Below, in pieces: positions 24,597 to 34,388 of a DNA stretch of 64,000 nucleotides. Origin of the DNA: Variovorax sp. PAMC28562 (GTDB lineage: Bacteria; Pseudomonadota; Gammaproteobacteria; Burkholderiales; Burkholderiaceae_C); NCBI RefSeq assembly GCF_014303735.1, contig NZ_CP060296.1, positions 2,243,501 through 2,307,500 of the forward strand, read 5' to 3'. Within the stretch, counting starts at the first letter, position 1. Every line of letters starts with the position of its first letter. Under the pieces are notes generated by a model. It was not told the DNA's origin and did not search any database. It saw only the letters and a list, made by a program, of their open reading frames with translations. The position numbers and the translations under genes were made by a program.

Positions 24597-27500
24597 TTAA
24601 GCCTTCTCGATGTTCACGGTAAACGACTTGTACTCAGGCGTCTGCGTGTTGGCATCACCGACAAAAGGCGTCAGCGTGTTGACCAGATAGCCCGGCTTGG
24701 CCAAGCCCGTGAAGCCCCAATGGTTCGGCATCCCCACCGTGTGCACGGTGCGTCCGTCGACTTGCAAGCCAGGGATGCGCTTGGTCACCAGCGCCACCGC
24801 CTTGATGAAGCCACGCTTGCTGCTGACCTTGACCATATCCCCGTTGGCAATGCCCTTGTCCTTGGCCAGTTCCTCGCCGATTTCGACGAACTGCTGCGGC
24901 TGGATGATGGCCGACGTGCGCACGTGCTTGGTCCATTGCTGGAAGTGCTCTGTCAAGCGGTAGCTCGTTGCCACATAAGGGAAGTCCTTCGGCACGCCAA
25001 GGCGTTCCAGGTCGCCCTTGAAAATGCGTGCCGCCGGGTTCGCGCGCGCCACCTTGCTGTTCGGGTGCATCAGGTTGTTGACCAGCGGCGACTCGAAAGG
25101 TTCGTAGTGCTCGGGCAATGGCCCCTCGGCCAGACCGGTAGGCGCAAACAATCGAGCCACCCCTTCTGCCGTCATGATGAATGGCCGCACCGCATCGACT
25201 GCGAACGGATCGGCATCCGGGCGAATGTCGGGGATGTCGGAGCCCGACCACTTCTTGCCATCCCAGCTGATCAATCCGCGCTTGGCGATCCACGGTTTGC
25301 CGGTGGCCGGATCGGCGCCTGCCGCGTTGTACAAAATGCGCCGGTTGGCCGGCCATGCCCACGCCCAGTTCAGCGCCTGGCCGATACCGTACGGGTCGGC
25401 GTTGTCGCGTCGCGCCATCTGGTTGCCGGCCTGTGTCCAGGCGCCTGCGTAAATCCAGCAGCCGCTGGCCGTACTGCCATCGTCGCGCAGCAATCCGAAG
25501 CCGGGAAGCTGCTCACCTGCCTTGGCCAGCACCTTGGTTGGATCGGTCGGATCCAGCAGATCGGTCAGTGCCTTGCCGTTGTATTCCATCGCAACCTCTT
25601 GCGCGGAGGGCGAGGAAGGAATCTTGTAGCTCCAGTTGAGCTTGACGATCGGGTCGGGGAAGGCACCACCATCCTTGATGTAGGCCTGGCGCAACTTGTT
25701 GTAGATTCCGGCCACGATCTCCAGGTCACCCTTCGCCTCGCCGGGTCCTTCGGCGCCTTTCAGGTGCCATTGAAGCCAGCGACTCGAATTCGTGAGCGAC
25801 CCTTCTTCTTCGGCGAAGCAGTTCGCCGGCAGACGGAACACGGTGGTCTGGATCTCGGCCGTCTTGACGTCGTTGAATTCGCCGTAGTTCTTCCAGAATT
25901 CGCTGGTTTCCGTAATGAGCGGGTCGATCGTCACCAGGAACTTGAGCTTGGACAAGCCGCCGATGATCTTGTTTTTGTCGGGCAGTGCGCCCACCGGGTT
26001 GAAGCCCTGGCAGATGTAGCCGTTGATCTTGCCCTGGCTCATCAGCTCGAAGGCCTGCAGCACGTCGTACACCTTGTCGATTTTGGGCAGGTAGTGAAAA
26101 GCCCAATCGTTGTCGGCGGTGGCAGCATTGCCCCACCAGGCTTTTTGCATGCTGACGAAGAACTTCGGGTAGTTCTGCCAGTAGCTCATCTGGTTTGGAC
26201 GCAACGGCTTGAGCGCGCGGCTCTTGTAGTAAACGTCGAGCGTCTGCTCCGAATCGCGCGCCAGCGACATGTAGCCCGGCAGCGAGTTCGACAGCAGCCC
26301 CAGATCGGTCAGGCCCTGAATGTTGCTGTGACCACGCAACGCATTCATGCCGCCGCCCGAGGCACCGATGTTGCCCAGCAGCAGTTGCATGATGGCGGCG
26401 GTGCGGATCATCTGCGTGCCTTGGCTGTGCTGTGTCCAGCCCAGCGCGTACAGCACCGTCATGGTCCTGTCGGTGGTGCTCGTGCTGGCGATGTACTCGC
26501 ACACCTTCAGGAATTTGTCTTGCGGCGTACCCGTGATGCGGCTCACCAGTTCTGGGGTGTAGCGCGAGAAATGGCGCTTCATGACCTGCAGCACGCACTG
26601 CGGGTCCTGCATGGTCATATCGACTTTCGCCATGCCGGCGTCATCGAGCGCATAGCCCCACGACTTCGCATCGTATGTGCGCTTTTCTGCGTTGTACCCG
26701 CTGAAGATGCCTTCCTCGAACTTGTAGTCCGGCCCGACGATGAACGTCGCGTTGGTGTAGTTGCGAACGTACTCTGTCTGGATCTTGTTGTTGCTCAACA
26801 GGAAGTTCAGCACGCCGCCCAGGAACGCGATGTCCGAGCCGGCACGCACCGGTGCGTAGTAGTCGGCCACGGCGGCCGAGCGCGTGAAGCGCGGGTCGAC
26901 CACCACCAGCTTTGCCTTGTTCTGTTTCTTGGCTTCAATGACCCACTTGAAGCCGCAGGGATGCGCCTCCGCAGCGTTGCCACCCATGATCAGCACCACA
27001 TCCGCATTTTGGATGTCTTGCCAATGGTTGGTCATTGCACCTCGTCCGAACGTCGGGGCCAGACTGGCCACCGTAGGTCCGTGTCAAACGCGTGCCTGGT
27101 TATCGAAGACGAGCATCCCGGTGGAGCGGAATGCTTTGTGCGTCAGGTACCCGGTTTCGTTGGACGAGGCCGATGCACACAGCATGCCCGTGGTAGTCCA
27201 GCGGTTGACGGTCTTGCCTTCGGCGTTGGTCGGCTGGAAGTTGGCGTCGCGATCGGCCTTCAGCAAAGTTGCGATTTGCTCGAAAGCACTGTCCCAACTG
27301 ATGCGCTTCCATTCGTTGCTGCCCGGTTCGCGCATCTCTGGATACTTGAGCCGGCTGGGGCTGTGCACGAAGTCGAGCAGGCCCGCGCCTTTGGGGCACA
27401 GCGTGCCCCGGTTGACCGGGTGATCCGGGTCGCCCTCGATATGCAGGATCGCCGGGATCACGTTCTTGGCCTTGTCGCCCAGGCTGTACATGATGATGCC

Positions 27501-27671
27501 GCAACCTACCGAGCAATACGGGCAGGTATTGCGCGTTTCGGTGGTGCGGGCCAGCTTGAAGTTGCGTGCCTCGGCCAGTGCGGCCGTCGGCGAAAAACCA
27601 AGGGCGACCAGGCTGGAACCGACCAGCCCGGCACTGCTGACACGGAAGAAGTGGCGGCGATTCATGTCCAT
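24597..27671 (-). CDS. fdnG: Formate dehydrogenase catalytic subunit FdnG, selenoprotein
   Basis: The gene is read through an in-frame TGA at 27084-27086, which encodes selenocysteine 196: the frame gives FDNQARV, then Sec, then HGPTVASLAPTFGRGAMTNH, as in E. coli FdnG where Sec is also residue 196. The full product has 1024 residues. A twin-arginine signal (MNRRHFFRVSSAG) directs Tat export, and CPYCSVGCG near residue 50 binds a [4Fe-4S] cluster. The rest is the molybdopterin domain (NALRGHSNIQGLTDLG). ATG 27671 is used; ATG 27665 is possible. It oxidises formate at a bis-MGD molybdenum or tungsten site on the periplasmic side. Confidence 0.95.
27057..27086 (-). promoter_or_regulatory. UGA selenocysteine codon and SECIS-like hairpin in fdnG
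   Basis: Fourteen bases downstream of the TGA (27084-27086), the minus strand forms a 5-bp stem GGCCA/TGGCC around the triloop GTC (27057-27069), extended weakly by flanking GG/CC. The AGTCT at the loop resembles the apical motif of the E. coli fdnG SECIS, and the distance from UGA to stem fits bacterial elements. SelB should bind here. Confidence 0.75.
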
Positions 27672-27764
27672 GAGGCTGCCTTTTTGAACGGTGCGTTTTT
27701 CATCGGGGTTCTACTTATTCGAAAAGAGTTGGAAACGTAATCAGGGTCTGCGCAGTGGAGGATG

Positions 27765-28076
27765 TCACTTGGCCTTGCCATCTCCCCCGGTCGGCGCAGC
27801 AGCGCCGCCGTTACCCGAAGTGGCAGCCTGGCCAGATGTCATCCCGCCAATGGCGGTGCCGCCTTCGGACGGTCCTTTGTGTGTCGAGGTGGAATCGACT
27901 TTATCGCCCGATCCGGCAGGAACGATGCCGGCAGGGTATTCGCCGGAACGCGTGCTCCCCGAGGCGCTGGTCGGCAGCGGCGGCGTCGAAGGTTTCCTGT
28001 CACAGGCGCCTAAGGCCAGCAGCGCCACCAGACCCATGGTCGTGGCGAATGCTTTGAAGAGATGACGTGGGCTCAA
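27765..28076 (-). CDS. Small predicted lipoprotein upstream of fdnG
   Basis: This 103-residue protein has a lipoprotein signal with lipobox LLALGAC (Cys at residue 25) and a Ser/Gly/Thr/Pro-rich, probably disordered remainder (GGAAAPTGGDGKAK at the end). The start is TTG 28074-28076, supported by AGGAG 8 bases upstream; no ATG is available. It is followed after 93 bases by fdnG on the same strand and may be the first gene of that transcript. No family is recognised and nothing suggests catalysis. Confidence 0.7.
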   Translation of the reverse strand: MSPRHLFKAFATTMGLVALLALGACDRKPSTPPLPTSASGSTRSGEYPAGIVPAGSGDKVDSTSTHKGPSEGGTAIGGMTSGQAATSGNGGAAAPTGGDGKAK

Positions 28077-28179
28077 GCTTGACTCCTTTTCAAATTAGTC
28101 TAGCAATGGAACAAAGTCCTTGCACCGTGGCATCACCCTACAGACAAATTCCGCCGGCCACGTCGGCTATCGTCGCCAG

Positions 28180-30696
28180 ATGAACGCTTCTTTTCGCCTT
28201 GGCTGGCGCACCCTCTGGCGCGATTTGCGCGCGGGCGAACTGCGCCTTTTGATCGTCGCCGTGCTGCTCGCGGTCGCGGCGCTCACGGCCGTCGGGTTCT
28301 TTGCCGATCGGCTCAAGGGTGGTTTGCAGCGCGATGCGCGGCAATTGCTCGGCGGCGATGCGGTGCTGGCCAGCGACAACCCGACGCCACCGGCATTTGT
28401 CGAAAAGGCAAAGTCCCTTGGGTTGCAGGCCGCGGGAACCTACGGCTTTCCGACCATGGCGCGCGCCAGCGATGACCAAGGCGGCGCCAGCAAGCTGGTC
28501 GCGCTGAAAGCGGTCGAGGCCGGCTATCCGTTACGAGGCCGCCTGCAAACCTCTGTCACGGCCGAAGGCGCCGGCGAGCCGACACGCGACATTCCCGCAC
28601 CCGGCGACGTGTGGATCGATGCGTCGCTGCTCGAATCGCTCGGCTTGAAGGTCGGCGACATGATGTTGCTGGGCGACACGCAATTGAAGATCGCGCGCAT
28701 CGTCGTGCTCGAACCCGACCGCGGCGCCGGCTTCATGAGCTTCGCACCGCGCGTGATGCTGAACCAGGCCGACGTCGCCCGCACCGGGCTCGTGCAGCCG
28801 GCCAGCCGTATCAGCTATCGCTTTGCCGTGGCGGGCGATGCGGCGGCGGTCAAGTCGTTCAGCGACTTCACCGATGCGACGCTGAAGAAGGGCGAGCTGC
28901 GTGGCGCACGGCTCGACTCGTTCGAAACCGGCCGGCCCGAAATGCGGCAGACACTCGACCGCGCCGAAAAGTTCCTGAACCTCGTGGCACTGCTTGCCGC
29001 GTTGCTGTCGGCCGTGGCCGTGGCGCTCGCGGCGCGCGGCTTCGCAGCCAGCCATCTCGACGACTGCGCCATGCTGCGGGTGCTCGGGCAGAGCCAGCGC
29101 ACCATCGCCATGGCGTACGCATTCGAGTTCCTGATCATCGGCCTGGTAGCGAGCGGGCTCGGCGTCGCGATCGGCTTCGGCGTGCACTACGTCTTCGTCG
29201 CGCTGCTCGCCGGACTGGTCGATGCGTCGCTGCCGGCGGCCACTTTATGGCCCGTCGCTTTCGGCTTCGGCATGGGCTTGACTCTGCTGTTCGCCTTCGG
29301 CCTGCCGCCTGTGTTGCAGCTTGCCAAGGTGCCCCCGCTGCGGGTGATCCGGCGCGATGTCGGCGGCCTCAAGCCGGCGTCGATCGCAGTGCTCACCGTC
29401 GGCGTGCTGGGCTTCGCTGCGCTGCTGCTCGCGGCCAGCAGCGACATCAAGCTCGGGCTCATCGCAGTCGGCGGTTTTGCTGCAGCGGTCGCGTTGTTCG
29501 CGGCGTTGAGCTGGCTTGCGGTCAAGGTCTTGCGACGCAGTGTCAACGAGACCACGGCCCCACGCTGGCTGGTGCTGGCGACGCGGCAGATCTCGGCGCG
29601 CCCCGTGTACGCCGTGGTGCAGGTCAGTGCGCTGGCTGTCGGACTGCTCGCGCTCATCTTGCTGGTGCTGCTGCGCACCGACCTCGTCTCGAGCTGGCGC
29701 AAGGCAACGCCGCCCGATGCGCCCAACCGCTTCGTCATCAACGTGATGCCCGAGCAGAGCGACCCGTTCCAGAAGTCGCTGCGCGATGCGGGCGTGTCAA
29801 AGTTCGACTGGTACCCGATGATCCGCGGGCGCCTGATCGCGATCAACGACAAGCCGATCGCGCCCGACGACTATGCCGACGACCGCGCCAAGCGACTGGT
29901 CGATCGCGAGTTCAACCTCAGCAACAGCGCCGACGCGCCGGCGCACAACACCATCACCTCCGGCAGGTGGACACCCGATGCCAAGGGCGAGATCAGCGTC
30001 GAAGAAGGCCTGGCCGAAACGCTCGGGCTGAAGCTCGGCGACACCCTGCGCTTCGATGTCGGCGGCATCCCGAGCGATGCGCGCATCACCTCGCTGCGCA
30101 AGGTCGACTGGGGCTCGCTGCACGCCAACTTCTTCGTCATGTACACGGTCGCGACGCTGCCCGATGTGCCGGCGACCTACCTCGCCGCGTTCCGTGCGCC
30201 GCCGGTCAAGGGCTTCGACAATGCGTTGGTGCGCAGCTACCCGAACATCACCAACGTCGACATGAGCGCGACCATCGCGCAGGTGCAGCGTGTGCTCGAC
30301 CAGGTCATCAGCGCGGTCGAATTCTTGTTCGGCTTCACTTTGGCAGCCGGGCTCGTCGTGCTGTTCGCTGCGGTGACTGCGACGCGCGAAGAGCGGGCGC
30401 GCGAGTTCGCCGTGATGCGCGCGGTCGGTGCACGCGCCAGCTTGCTGCGGCAAGTGCAGCGGGCCGAGCTGATCGGCGTCGGCTTGCTGGCTGGACTGCT
30501 CGCCAGCGTCGTGGCGTCGGCCATCGGGTGGGCGCTGGCGCGCTACGTCTTCGAGTTCACCTGGACCGCGTCGCCGCTGGTGCCGCTGGGCGGCGCGTTG
30601 ACAGGTGCGGTGCTGGCGCTGGCGGCCGGTTGGTGGGGCTTGCGAGAGGTGCTGCGCCGGCCGGTGGTCGAGACGCTGCGCCGCGCGGCCGAGTGA
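28180..30696 (+). CDS. FtsX-like ABC transporter permease (YbbP type)
   Basis: This 838-residue inner-membrane protein has a first membrane segment at residues 20-40, a large periplasmic domain, a membrane group near 270-480 and a last group near 710-830, the layout of YbbP-type permeases of the lipoprotein-transport (MacB/LolC) superfamily. FtsX-type motifs are ERAREFAVMRAVGARASLL and LRVLGQSQRTIAMAYAFEF. ATG 28180 begins MNASFRLGW, which fits relatives; the upstream in-frame start adds unrelated residues. The matching ATPase gene, usually adjacent, is not in the neighbourhood. Its substrate is unknown. Confidence 0.85.
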   Translation: MNASFRLGWRTLWRDLRAGELRLLIVAVLLAVAALTAVGFFADRLKGGLQRDARQLLGGDAVLASDNPTPPAFVEKAKSLGLQAAGTYGFPTMARASDDQGGASKLVALKAVEAGYPLRGRLQTSVTAEGAGEPTRDIPAPGDVWIDASLLESLGLKVGDMMLLGDTQLKIARIVVLEPDRGAGFMSFAPRVMLNQADVARTGLVQPASRISYRFAVAGDAAAVKSFSDFTDATLKKGELRGARLDSFETGRPEMRQTLDRAEKFLNLVALLAALLSAVAVALAARGFAASHLDDCAMLRVLGQSQRTIAMAYAFEFLIIGLVASGLGVAIGFGVHYVFVALLAGLVDASLPAATLWPVAFGFGMGLTLLFAFGLPPVLQLAKVPPLRVIRRDVGGLKPASIAVLTVGVLGFAALLLAASSDIKLGLIAVGGFAAAVALFAALSWLAVKVLRRSVNETTAPRWLVLATRQISARPVYAVVQVSALAVGLLALILLVLLRTDLVSSWRKATPPDAPNRFVINVMPEQSDPFQKSLRDAGVSKFDWYPMIRGRLIAINDKPIAPDDYADDRAKRLVDREFNLSNSADAPAHNTITSGRWTPDAKGEISVEEGLAETLGLKLGDTLRFDVGGIPSDARITSLRKVDWGSLHANFFVMYTVATLPDVPATYLAAFRAPPVKGFDNALVRSYPNITNVDMSATIAQVQRVLDQVISAVEFLFGFTLAAGLVVLFAAVTATREERAREFAVMRAVGARASLLRQVQRAELIGVGLLAGLLASVVASAIGWALARYVFEFTWTASPLVPLGGALTGAVLALAAGWWGLREVLRRPVVETLRRAAE

Positions 30697-30728
30697 GCAC
30701 TGCAAAGACCATCGCGACAATCGACCCC

Positions 30729-31154
30729 ATGCAGATCGAAGAAAAACCCAAGTTCGATTCACCTTTCGTGTGGATCGGCGGTGAAGAAAAAGTAAAGGCG
30801 CTGGTCGACCGTTTCTACGACCTGATGGAGATCGAGCCCGCCTATGCGGTGCTGCGCGCTGTCCATGGCAACACGCTCGACAACGCGCGCCAGCGTCTCT
30901 TCTGGTTCCTGTGCGGATGGCTCGGCGGACCGCAGCATTACACCGACCGGTTCGGTAACCCGATGCTGCGTGCGCGGCATCTGCCGCAGAGCATCGGGGG
31001 CCACAGCATCGGCATCAAGGAGCGCGACCAGTGGCTTGCGTGCATGGACCAGGCGATGGGTGAGACGGGTGTCGACGAAGCGCTGCGGGAGCGGCTGCGC
31101 GACTCCTTTTTCAAGACCGCGGACTGGATGCGTAACAGGGGAGAGGCGGTGTGA
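30729..31154 (+). CDS. Group II truncated haemoglobin
   Basis: This 141-residue globin has the short 2-on-2 layout. Near the N-terminus VKALVDRFYDLME holds the B10 tyrosine position, FGNPMLRARHLPQSIG carries the proximal histidine, and the tryptophan of RDQWLACMDQAMGE matches the G8 tryptophan typical of group II. Such globins bind oxygen or nitric oxide. The stop overlaps the GTG start of the following flavoprotein gene, which suggests that gene supplies its reductase. ATG 30729 lies 33 bases after the permease stop. Confidence 0.9.
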   Translation: MQIEEKPKFDSPFVWIGGEEKVKALVDRFYDLMEIEPAYAVLRAVHGNTLDNARQRLFWFLCGWLGGPQHYTDRFGNPMLRARHLPQSIGGHSIGIKERDQWLACMDQAMGETGVDEALRERLRDSFFKTADWMRNRGEAV

Positions 31155-32416
31155 GTGGCATGAACGAAATGAACAACGTGAACAAAATGAACGACATCGT
31201 GATCATCGGCGGCGGTCACGCGGCGGCGCAGCTGTGCGCTTCGCTGGTCGAGGCCGGGCAGGGTGCCCGTGTGCATCTGGTGTGCGAGGAGCCTTGCGAG
31301 CCGTATCACCGGCCGCCGTTGTCCAAGGCATTCCTGAAAAGCGCTGAAGAAACGACGCAGCCGCACAAGGCCGCTGACTGGTATCGCGAGGCCGGCATCA
31401 CGTTGCATCTCGGCAATGAGGCCACGGTGATCGACCGCGCTGCGCACACCGTCACGCTGCGCTCAGGCGCCGTACTGCCGTGGGAACGACTGGTGCTCGC
31501 GACGGGCACGCGTGCGCGTCGTCTTTCCGGCTTGCCCGATGGCCTTGCCAATGTCGCGATGCTGCGAGCGGCCGACGAGGCGCACCGCCTGCGCACGCAG
31601 CTCGCGTCGGCGCAGCACGTCATCGTGCTCGGCGGCGGCTTCATCGGACTCGAAGTGGCGGCCACTGCCAAGGCGATGGGCAAGACGGTCCGCGTTGTCG
31701 AAGCCGCCCCTCGGCTGATGGGCCGCGCCGTCTCACCCGAGTTATCGGCGCATGTGCTGGCGGTGCATCGCGCGGCCGACATCGACATCGTTTTGAACGC
31801 CAAGGTTGGCGGTTTCGAAATCTCTGGAGACCGCCTGCAGTCGATCGAGATCGATGGCGTGAAGGTGGCGGTCGACCTGCTGCTGCTCGGCATCGGTGCG
31901 GTGCCCGAAACCACCTTGGCCGAGGCGACCGGACTGGAATGCGCCGACGGCATCGTGGTCGACGCGCACATGCAGACCAGCGACGCGGCGGTGCTGGCGA
32001 TCGGCGACTGCACGCGCTTTCCGGACCGGCGCGCCGGCCGTGCGCTGCGGCTCGAATCGGTCGCCAACGCGAACGAGCAGGCACGCACCGCGGCCGCCAC
32101 GCTCACTGGCGCGCCGCGGCCGCACGATGCGTTGCCGTGGTTCTGGTCGGAGCAGGGCGGAATGCGATTGCAGATGGTCGGGCTGGTGCCGGACGAGAGC
32201 ACACCGGGCCAGGTTACGGTGCGGCGGCCTGGCCCAGGCGCTAACCCCAATGCCTTCTCGCTGTTCCATTACGTCGATGGCCAACTGGTGTGCGTCGAGT
32301 CGGCCAACGCACCGGTCGATCACATGATGAGCCGCAAGCTGCTGGAGGCGCAGCGCAACCCCGAGCCGGCGGCGGTGGCCGATGTGGCGGTGCCGTTGAA
32401 ATCGCTTCTGGTTTAG
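31151..32416 (+). CDS. FAD/NAD-dependent ferredoxin reductase-type oxidoreductase
   Basis: This 421-residue flavoprotein of the rhodocoxin/putidaredoxin reductase type has an FAD-binding IVIIGGGHAAAQL, YHRPPLSKAFL, an NADH-binding VIVLGGGFIGLEV and the AIGDC motif. The first residues repeat an Asn-Met pattern (MNEMNNVNKMND), offering start codons at GTG 31151, ATG 31160 and later ATGs; GTG 31151 overlaps the globin stop. No ferredoxin gene is adjacent. Reduction of the neighbouring truncated haemoglobin is plausible but inferred. Confidence 0.88.
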   Translation: MSGMNEMNNVNKMNDIVIIGGGHAAAQLCASLVEAGQGARVHLVCEEPCEPYHRPPLSKAFLKSAEETTQPHKAADWYREAGITLHLGNEATVIDRAAHTVTLRSGAVLPWERLVLATGTRARRLSGLPDGLANVAMLRAADEAHRLRTQLASAQHVIVLGGGFIGLEVAATAKAMGKTVRVVEAAPRLMGRAVSPELSAHVLAVHRAADIDIVLNAKVGGFEISGDRLQSIEIDGVKVAVDLLLLGIGAVPETTLAEATGLECADGIVVDAHMQTSDAAVLAIGDCTRFPDRRAGRALRLESVANANEQARTAAATLTGAPRPHDALPWFWSEQGGMRLQMVGLVPDESTPGQVTVRRPGPGANPNAFSLFHYVDGQLVCVESANAPVDHMMSRKLLEAQRNPEPAAVADVAVPLKSLLV

Positions 32417-32440
32417 CTGGCCGGCATTGCGCCGACAGCG

Positions 32441-33133
32441 CTATTGGCGTCCCACCGGCGCCAGCAGCACCACCAGCGCGCCCGCGCCGCCTTCGGCCGG
32501 CTTGGCCTGCACGAAGGCCAGCACTTCGATCTTCTGGATCAGCCAGCGCTGCGTCTTGGTCTTGAGCACCGGCATCTTGCCGGGCGAGCCCAGTCCCTTT
32601 CCGTGCACGACGCGTACGCAACGGATCCCTTGACGGTGCGAGGTGCGGATGAAGGCGCCGAGCGCCTCACGCGCTTCGTCGCTTCGCAGTCCATGCAGGT
32701 CGCACTGTCGCTGGATCGACCACTCGCCTGCACGCAGCTTGCGCGTGACGTCGGTACCGATGCCGGGGCGGCGAAAGCTCATCGCGTCGTCGACATCGAG
32801 CAGCGTGGTGACGTCGAATTCGTCGCTGATCGATTCGCGCATCACGCGTTGTTCGTCGAGCTGATGTTGGAATGGAATGGGTGCGGGCGGTTCGGGCGTC
32901 AGCACCACAGACGCTTTGCGCCGCAGCGGTTCGGTGGCGCCGATAGCGCGGCTGAACAGGTCTTTTTCCGCGGCGCGTTTTTTTTCGGCGGCGAGTCGCA
33001 ACGCGTCGGCGGCGGCCTCGCGTTCGCGCTCCGCCGCCAGCGTTTGCTGAATCTGCTTCAGGTCGGCGAGTGAGCGCAGGCCAGGGCGCAGGCCCGCAGG
33101 TGGTTTGCCGGAATCCGCTTTGACGCGTGCCAT
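32441..33133 (-). CDS. Smr domain protein
   Basis: This 230-residue protein has an Ala/Glu/Arg-rich, coiled-coil-prone N-terminal half (about 25-75) and a C-terminal Smr (MutS2-like) endonuclease domain with QCDLHGLRSDEAREALGAFI and VRVVHGKGLGSPGKMPVLK. Smr proteins nick DNA or cleave RNA in stalled translation complexes. The ATG (33131-33133) shares one base with the radC stop, so it is coupled to radC. The true cellular role of the stand-alone bacterial forms varies. Confidence 0.88.
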   Translation of the reverse strand: MARVKADSGKPPAGLRPGLRSLADLKQIQQTLAAEREREAAADALRLAAEKKRAAEKDLFSRAIGATEPLRRKASVVLTPEPPAPIPFQHQLDEQRVMRESISDEFDVTTLLDVDDAMSFRRPGIGTDVTRKLRAGEWSIQRQCDLHGLRSDEAREALGAFIRTSHRQGIRCVRVVHGKGLGSPGKMPVLKTKTQRWLIQKIEVLAFVQAKPAEGGAGALVVLLAPVGRQ

Positions 33134-33810
33134 CAGATCAATCCTTTTTCTGCCATCGACAGGGTCTGGCCCGCCGCGACGATCACATGATCGAGCACGC
33201 GGACATCGACCAGCGCCAGCGCCGCTTTCAATGTCTGTGTTAGCGACTCGTCGGCGCGCGATGGCTCGACGCTGCCGCTCGGATGGTTGTGCGCCAGCAC
33301 CACGGCCGCGGCGTGATGGTGCAGTGCGCGGATGACGACCTCGCGCGGGTAGACGCTGGTTTGCGTCAGCGTGCCGCGAAACAGTTCTTCGAGCGCGATC
33401 AACCGGTGTTGCGCGTCGAGGAACAACGCTGCGAAAACTTCATGTGGCCGCGATGCGATGTGCAGTTGCAGGTAGTGCTTGACGGCTTCCGGCGAGTCGA
33501 ACACCGCCCGCTCTTTCAGCCGCTCGGCCATGGCACGGCGAGCGAGTTCCAGCACGGCCGTGAGTTCGGCGCGCTTGGCGGGGCCGCCGAGTCCCTTTAT
33601 CTTCTTCAGATCGTCCAGGCTGGTGTTGAGCAAGCCGGCGAGGCCGCCGAAGGTGTCGAGCAGTTCCTGCGACAGCTGGAGCACGTTCTTGCCGACCATG
33701 CCGGTGCGCAGCAGCAGCGCCAGCAGTTCAACGTCGCCCAGCGCACCGGCGCCGCGAGCAAGCAGCTTCTCGCGCGGGCGGGCATCGGCGGGGAGGTCCT
33801 TGAAGGCCAT
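33133..33810 (-). CDS. radC: RadC family protein (JAMM/MPN+ domain)
   Basis: This 225-residue RadC homologue has an N-terminal helix-hairpin-helix region ([19 protein letters not shown]) and a C-terminal JAMM metalloprotease-like domain with the zinc motif [15 protein letters not shown]. Despite the name, the E. coli protein is not established as a repair enzyme. It is followed by the smr-domain gene with a one-base overlap and diverges from the FKBP gene. Confidence 0.93.
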   Translation of the reverse strand: MAFKDLPADARPREKLLARGAGALGDVELLALLLRTGMVGKNVLQLSQELLDTFGGLAGLLNTSLDDLKKIKGLGGPAKRAELTAVLELARRAMAERLKERAVFDSPEAVKHYLQLHIASRPHEVFAALFLDAQHRLIALEELFRGTLTQTSVYPREVVIRALHHHAAAVVLAHNHPSGSVEPSRADESLTQTLKAALALVDVRVLDHVIVAAGQTLSMAEKGLI

Positions 33811-33899
33811 GCAGGCAGTCGGTGAGGGAATTGGGCGCGGAACTGGAGCCTGCGAGCCCGGCTCCCTAAAATGAGGGCCAGTTTATCGGGACACCCATT

Positions 33900-34388
33900 T
33901 TGTCTTTGCCTCCCATCGCCGTTTCTGCCGCTGCCCCCCACGTTACCGCGCCTGTCGTGAATGCGGGCTCGTTCCTCACCTTGCATTACCGGCTCGCCGG
34001 TCCGGCGGGCGACGTCATCAACACCTTCGCGGACAAACCAGCGACGCTTTCGCTCGGCAACGGCGAGCTGTCACCCGCGATGGAAGCACGGCTGATCGGA
34101 CTTGAAGAAGGCGCGCATGACACCTTCCAGCTACCCGCCGGTGAAGCTTTCGGCGACCGCAATCTCGAGATGCAGCAGTGGGTCGCCAAGACGTTGCTCG
34201 CCAAAATGGGCGACCCCGACGAGCGCTATGCGGTCGGCGATGTGGTCCAGTTTCCGACGCCCGATGGCACCGGAAGCTACGCCGGTGCGGTGATCGAGTC
34301 GAACGCGACGGCGGTGCGCTTCGACTTCAACCATCCGCTGGCCGGACAGCCCGTGACTTTCGAAGTGCAGCTGATCGGCGTGCTGTGA
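33900..34388 (+). CDS. fkpB: FKBP-type peptidyl-prolyl isomerase (FkpB/SlpA type)
   Basis: This 162-residue cytoplasmic isomerase has FLTLHYRLAGPAGDVINTF, MEARLIGLEEGAHDTFQLPAGEAFGD and the inserted flap domain of SlpA-type FKBPs. The only early start is TTG 33900; a TAAAAT -10-like box at 33867-33872 would place transcription just upstream. Its stop overlaps the GTG of ispH, repeating the fkpB-ispH order known from many proteobacteria. Confidence 0.88.
   Translation: MSLPPIAVSAAAPHVTAPVVNAGSFLTLHYRLAGPAGDVINTFADKPATLSLGNGELSPAMEARLIGLEEGAHDTFQLPAGEAFGDRNLEMQQWVAKTLLAKMGDPDERYAVGDVVQFPTPDGTGSYAGAVIESNATAVRFDFNHPLAGQPVTFEVQLIGVL

Noticed and set aside
27084..27086. TGA splitting formate dehydrogenase into two genes or a frameshift pseudogene
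   Set aside because: The frame continues with the exact family sequence on both sides, the codon is number 196 as in E. coli, and selA, selB, selC and selD are all present, so it is a selenocysteine codon.
24720..27740. A 1006-codon open frame on the plus strand opposite fdnG
   Set aside because: It is the antisense of a high-GC gene whose codon third positions keep stops away; the peptide is Arg/His/Gln-rich with no family pattern, while the minus strand encodes FdnG throughout.
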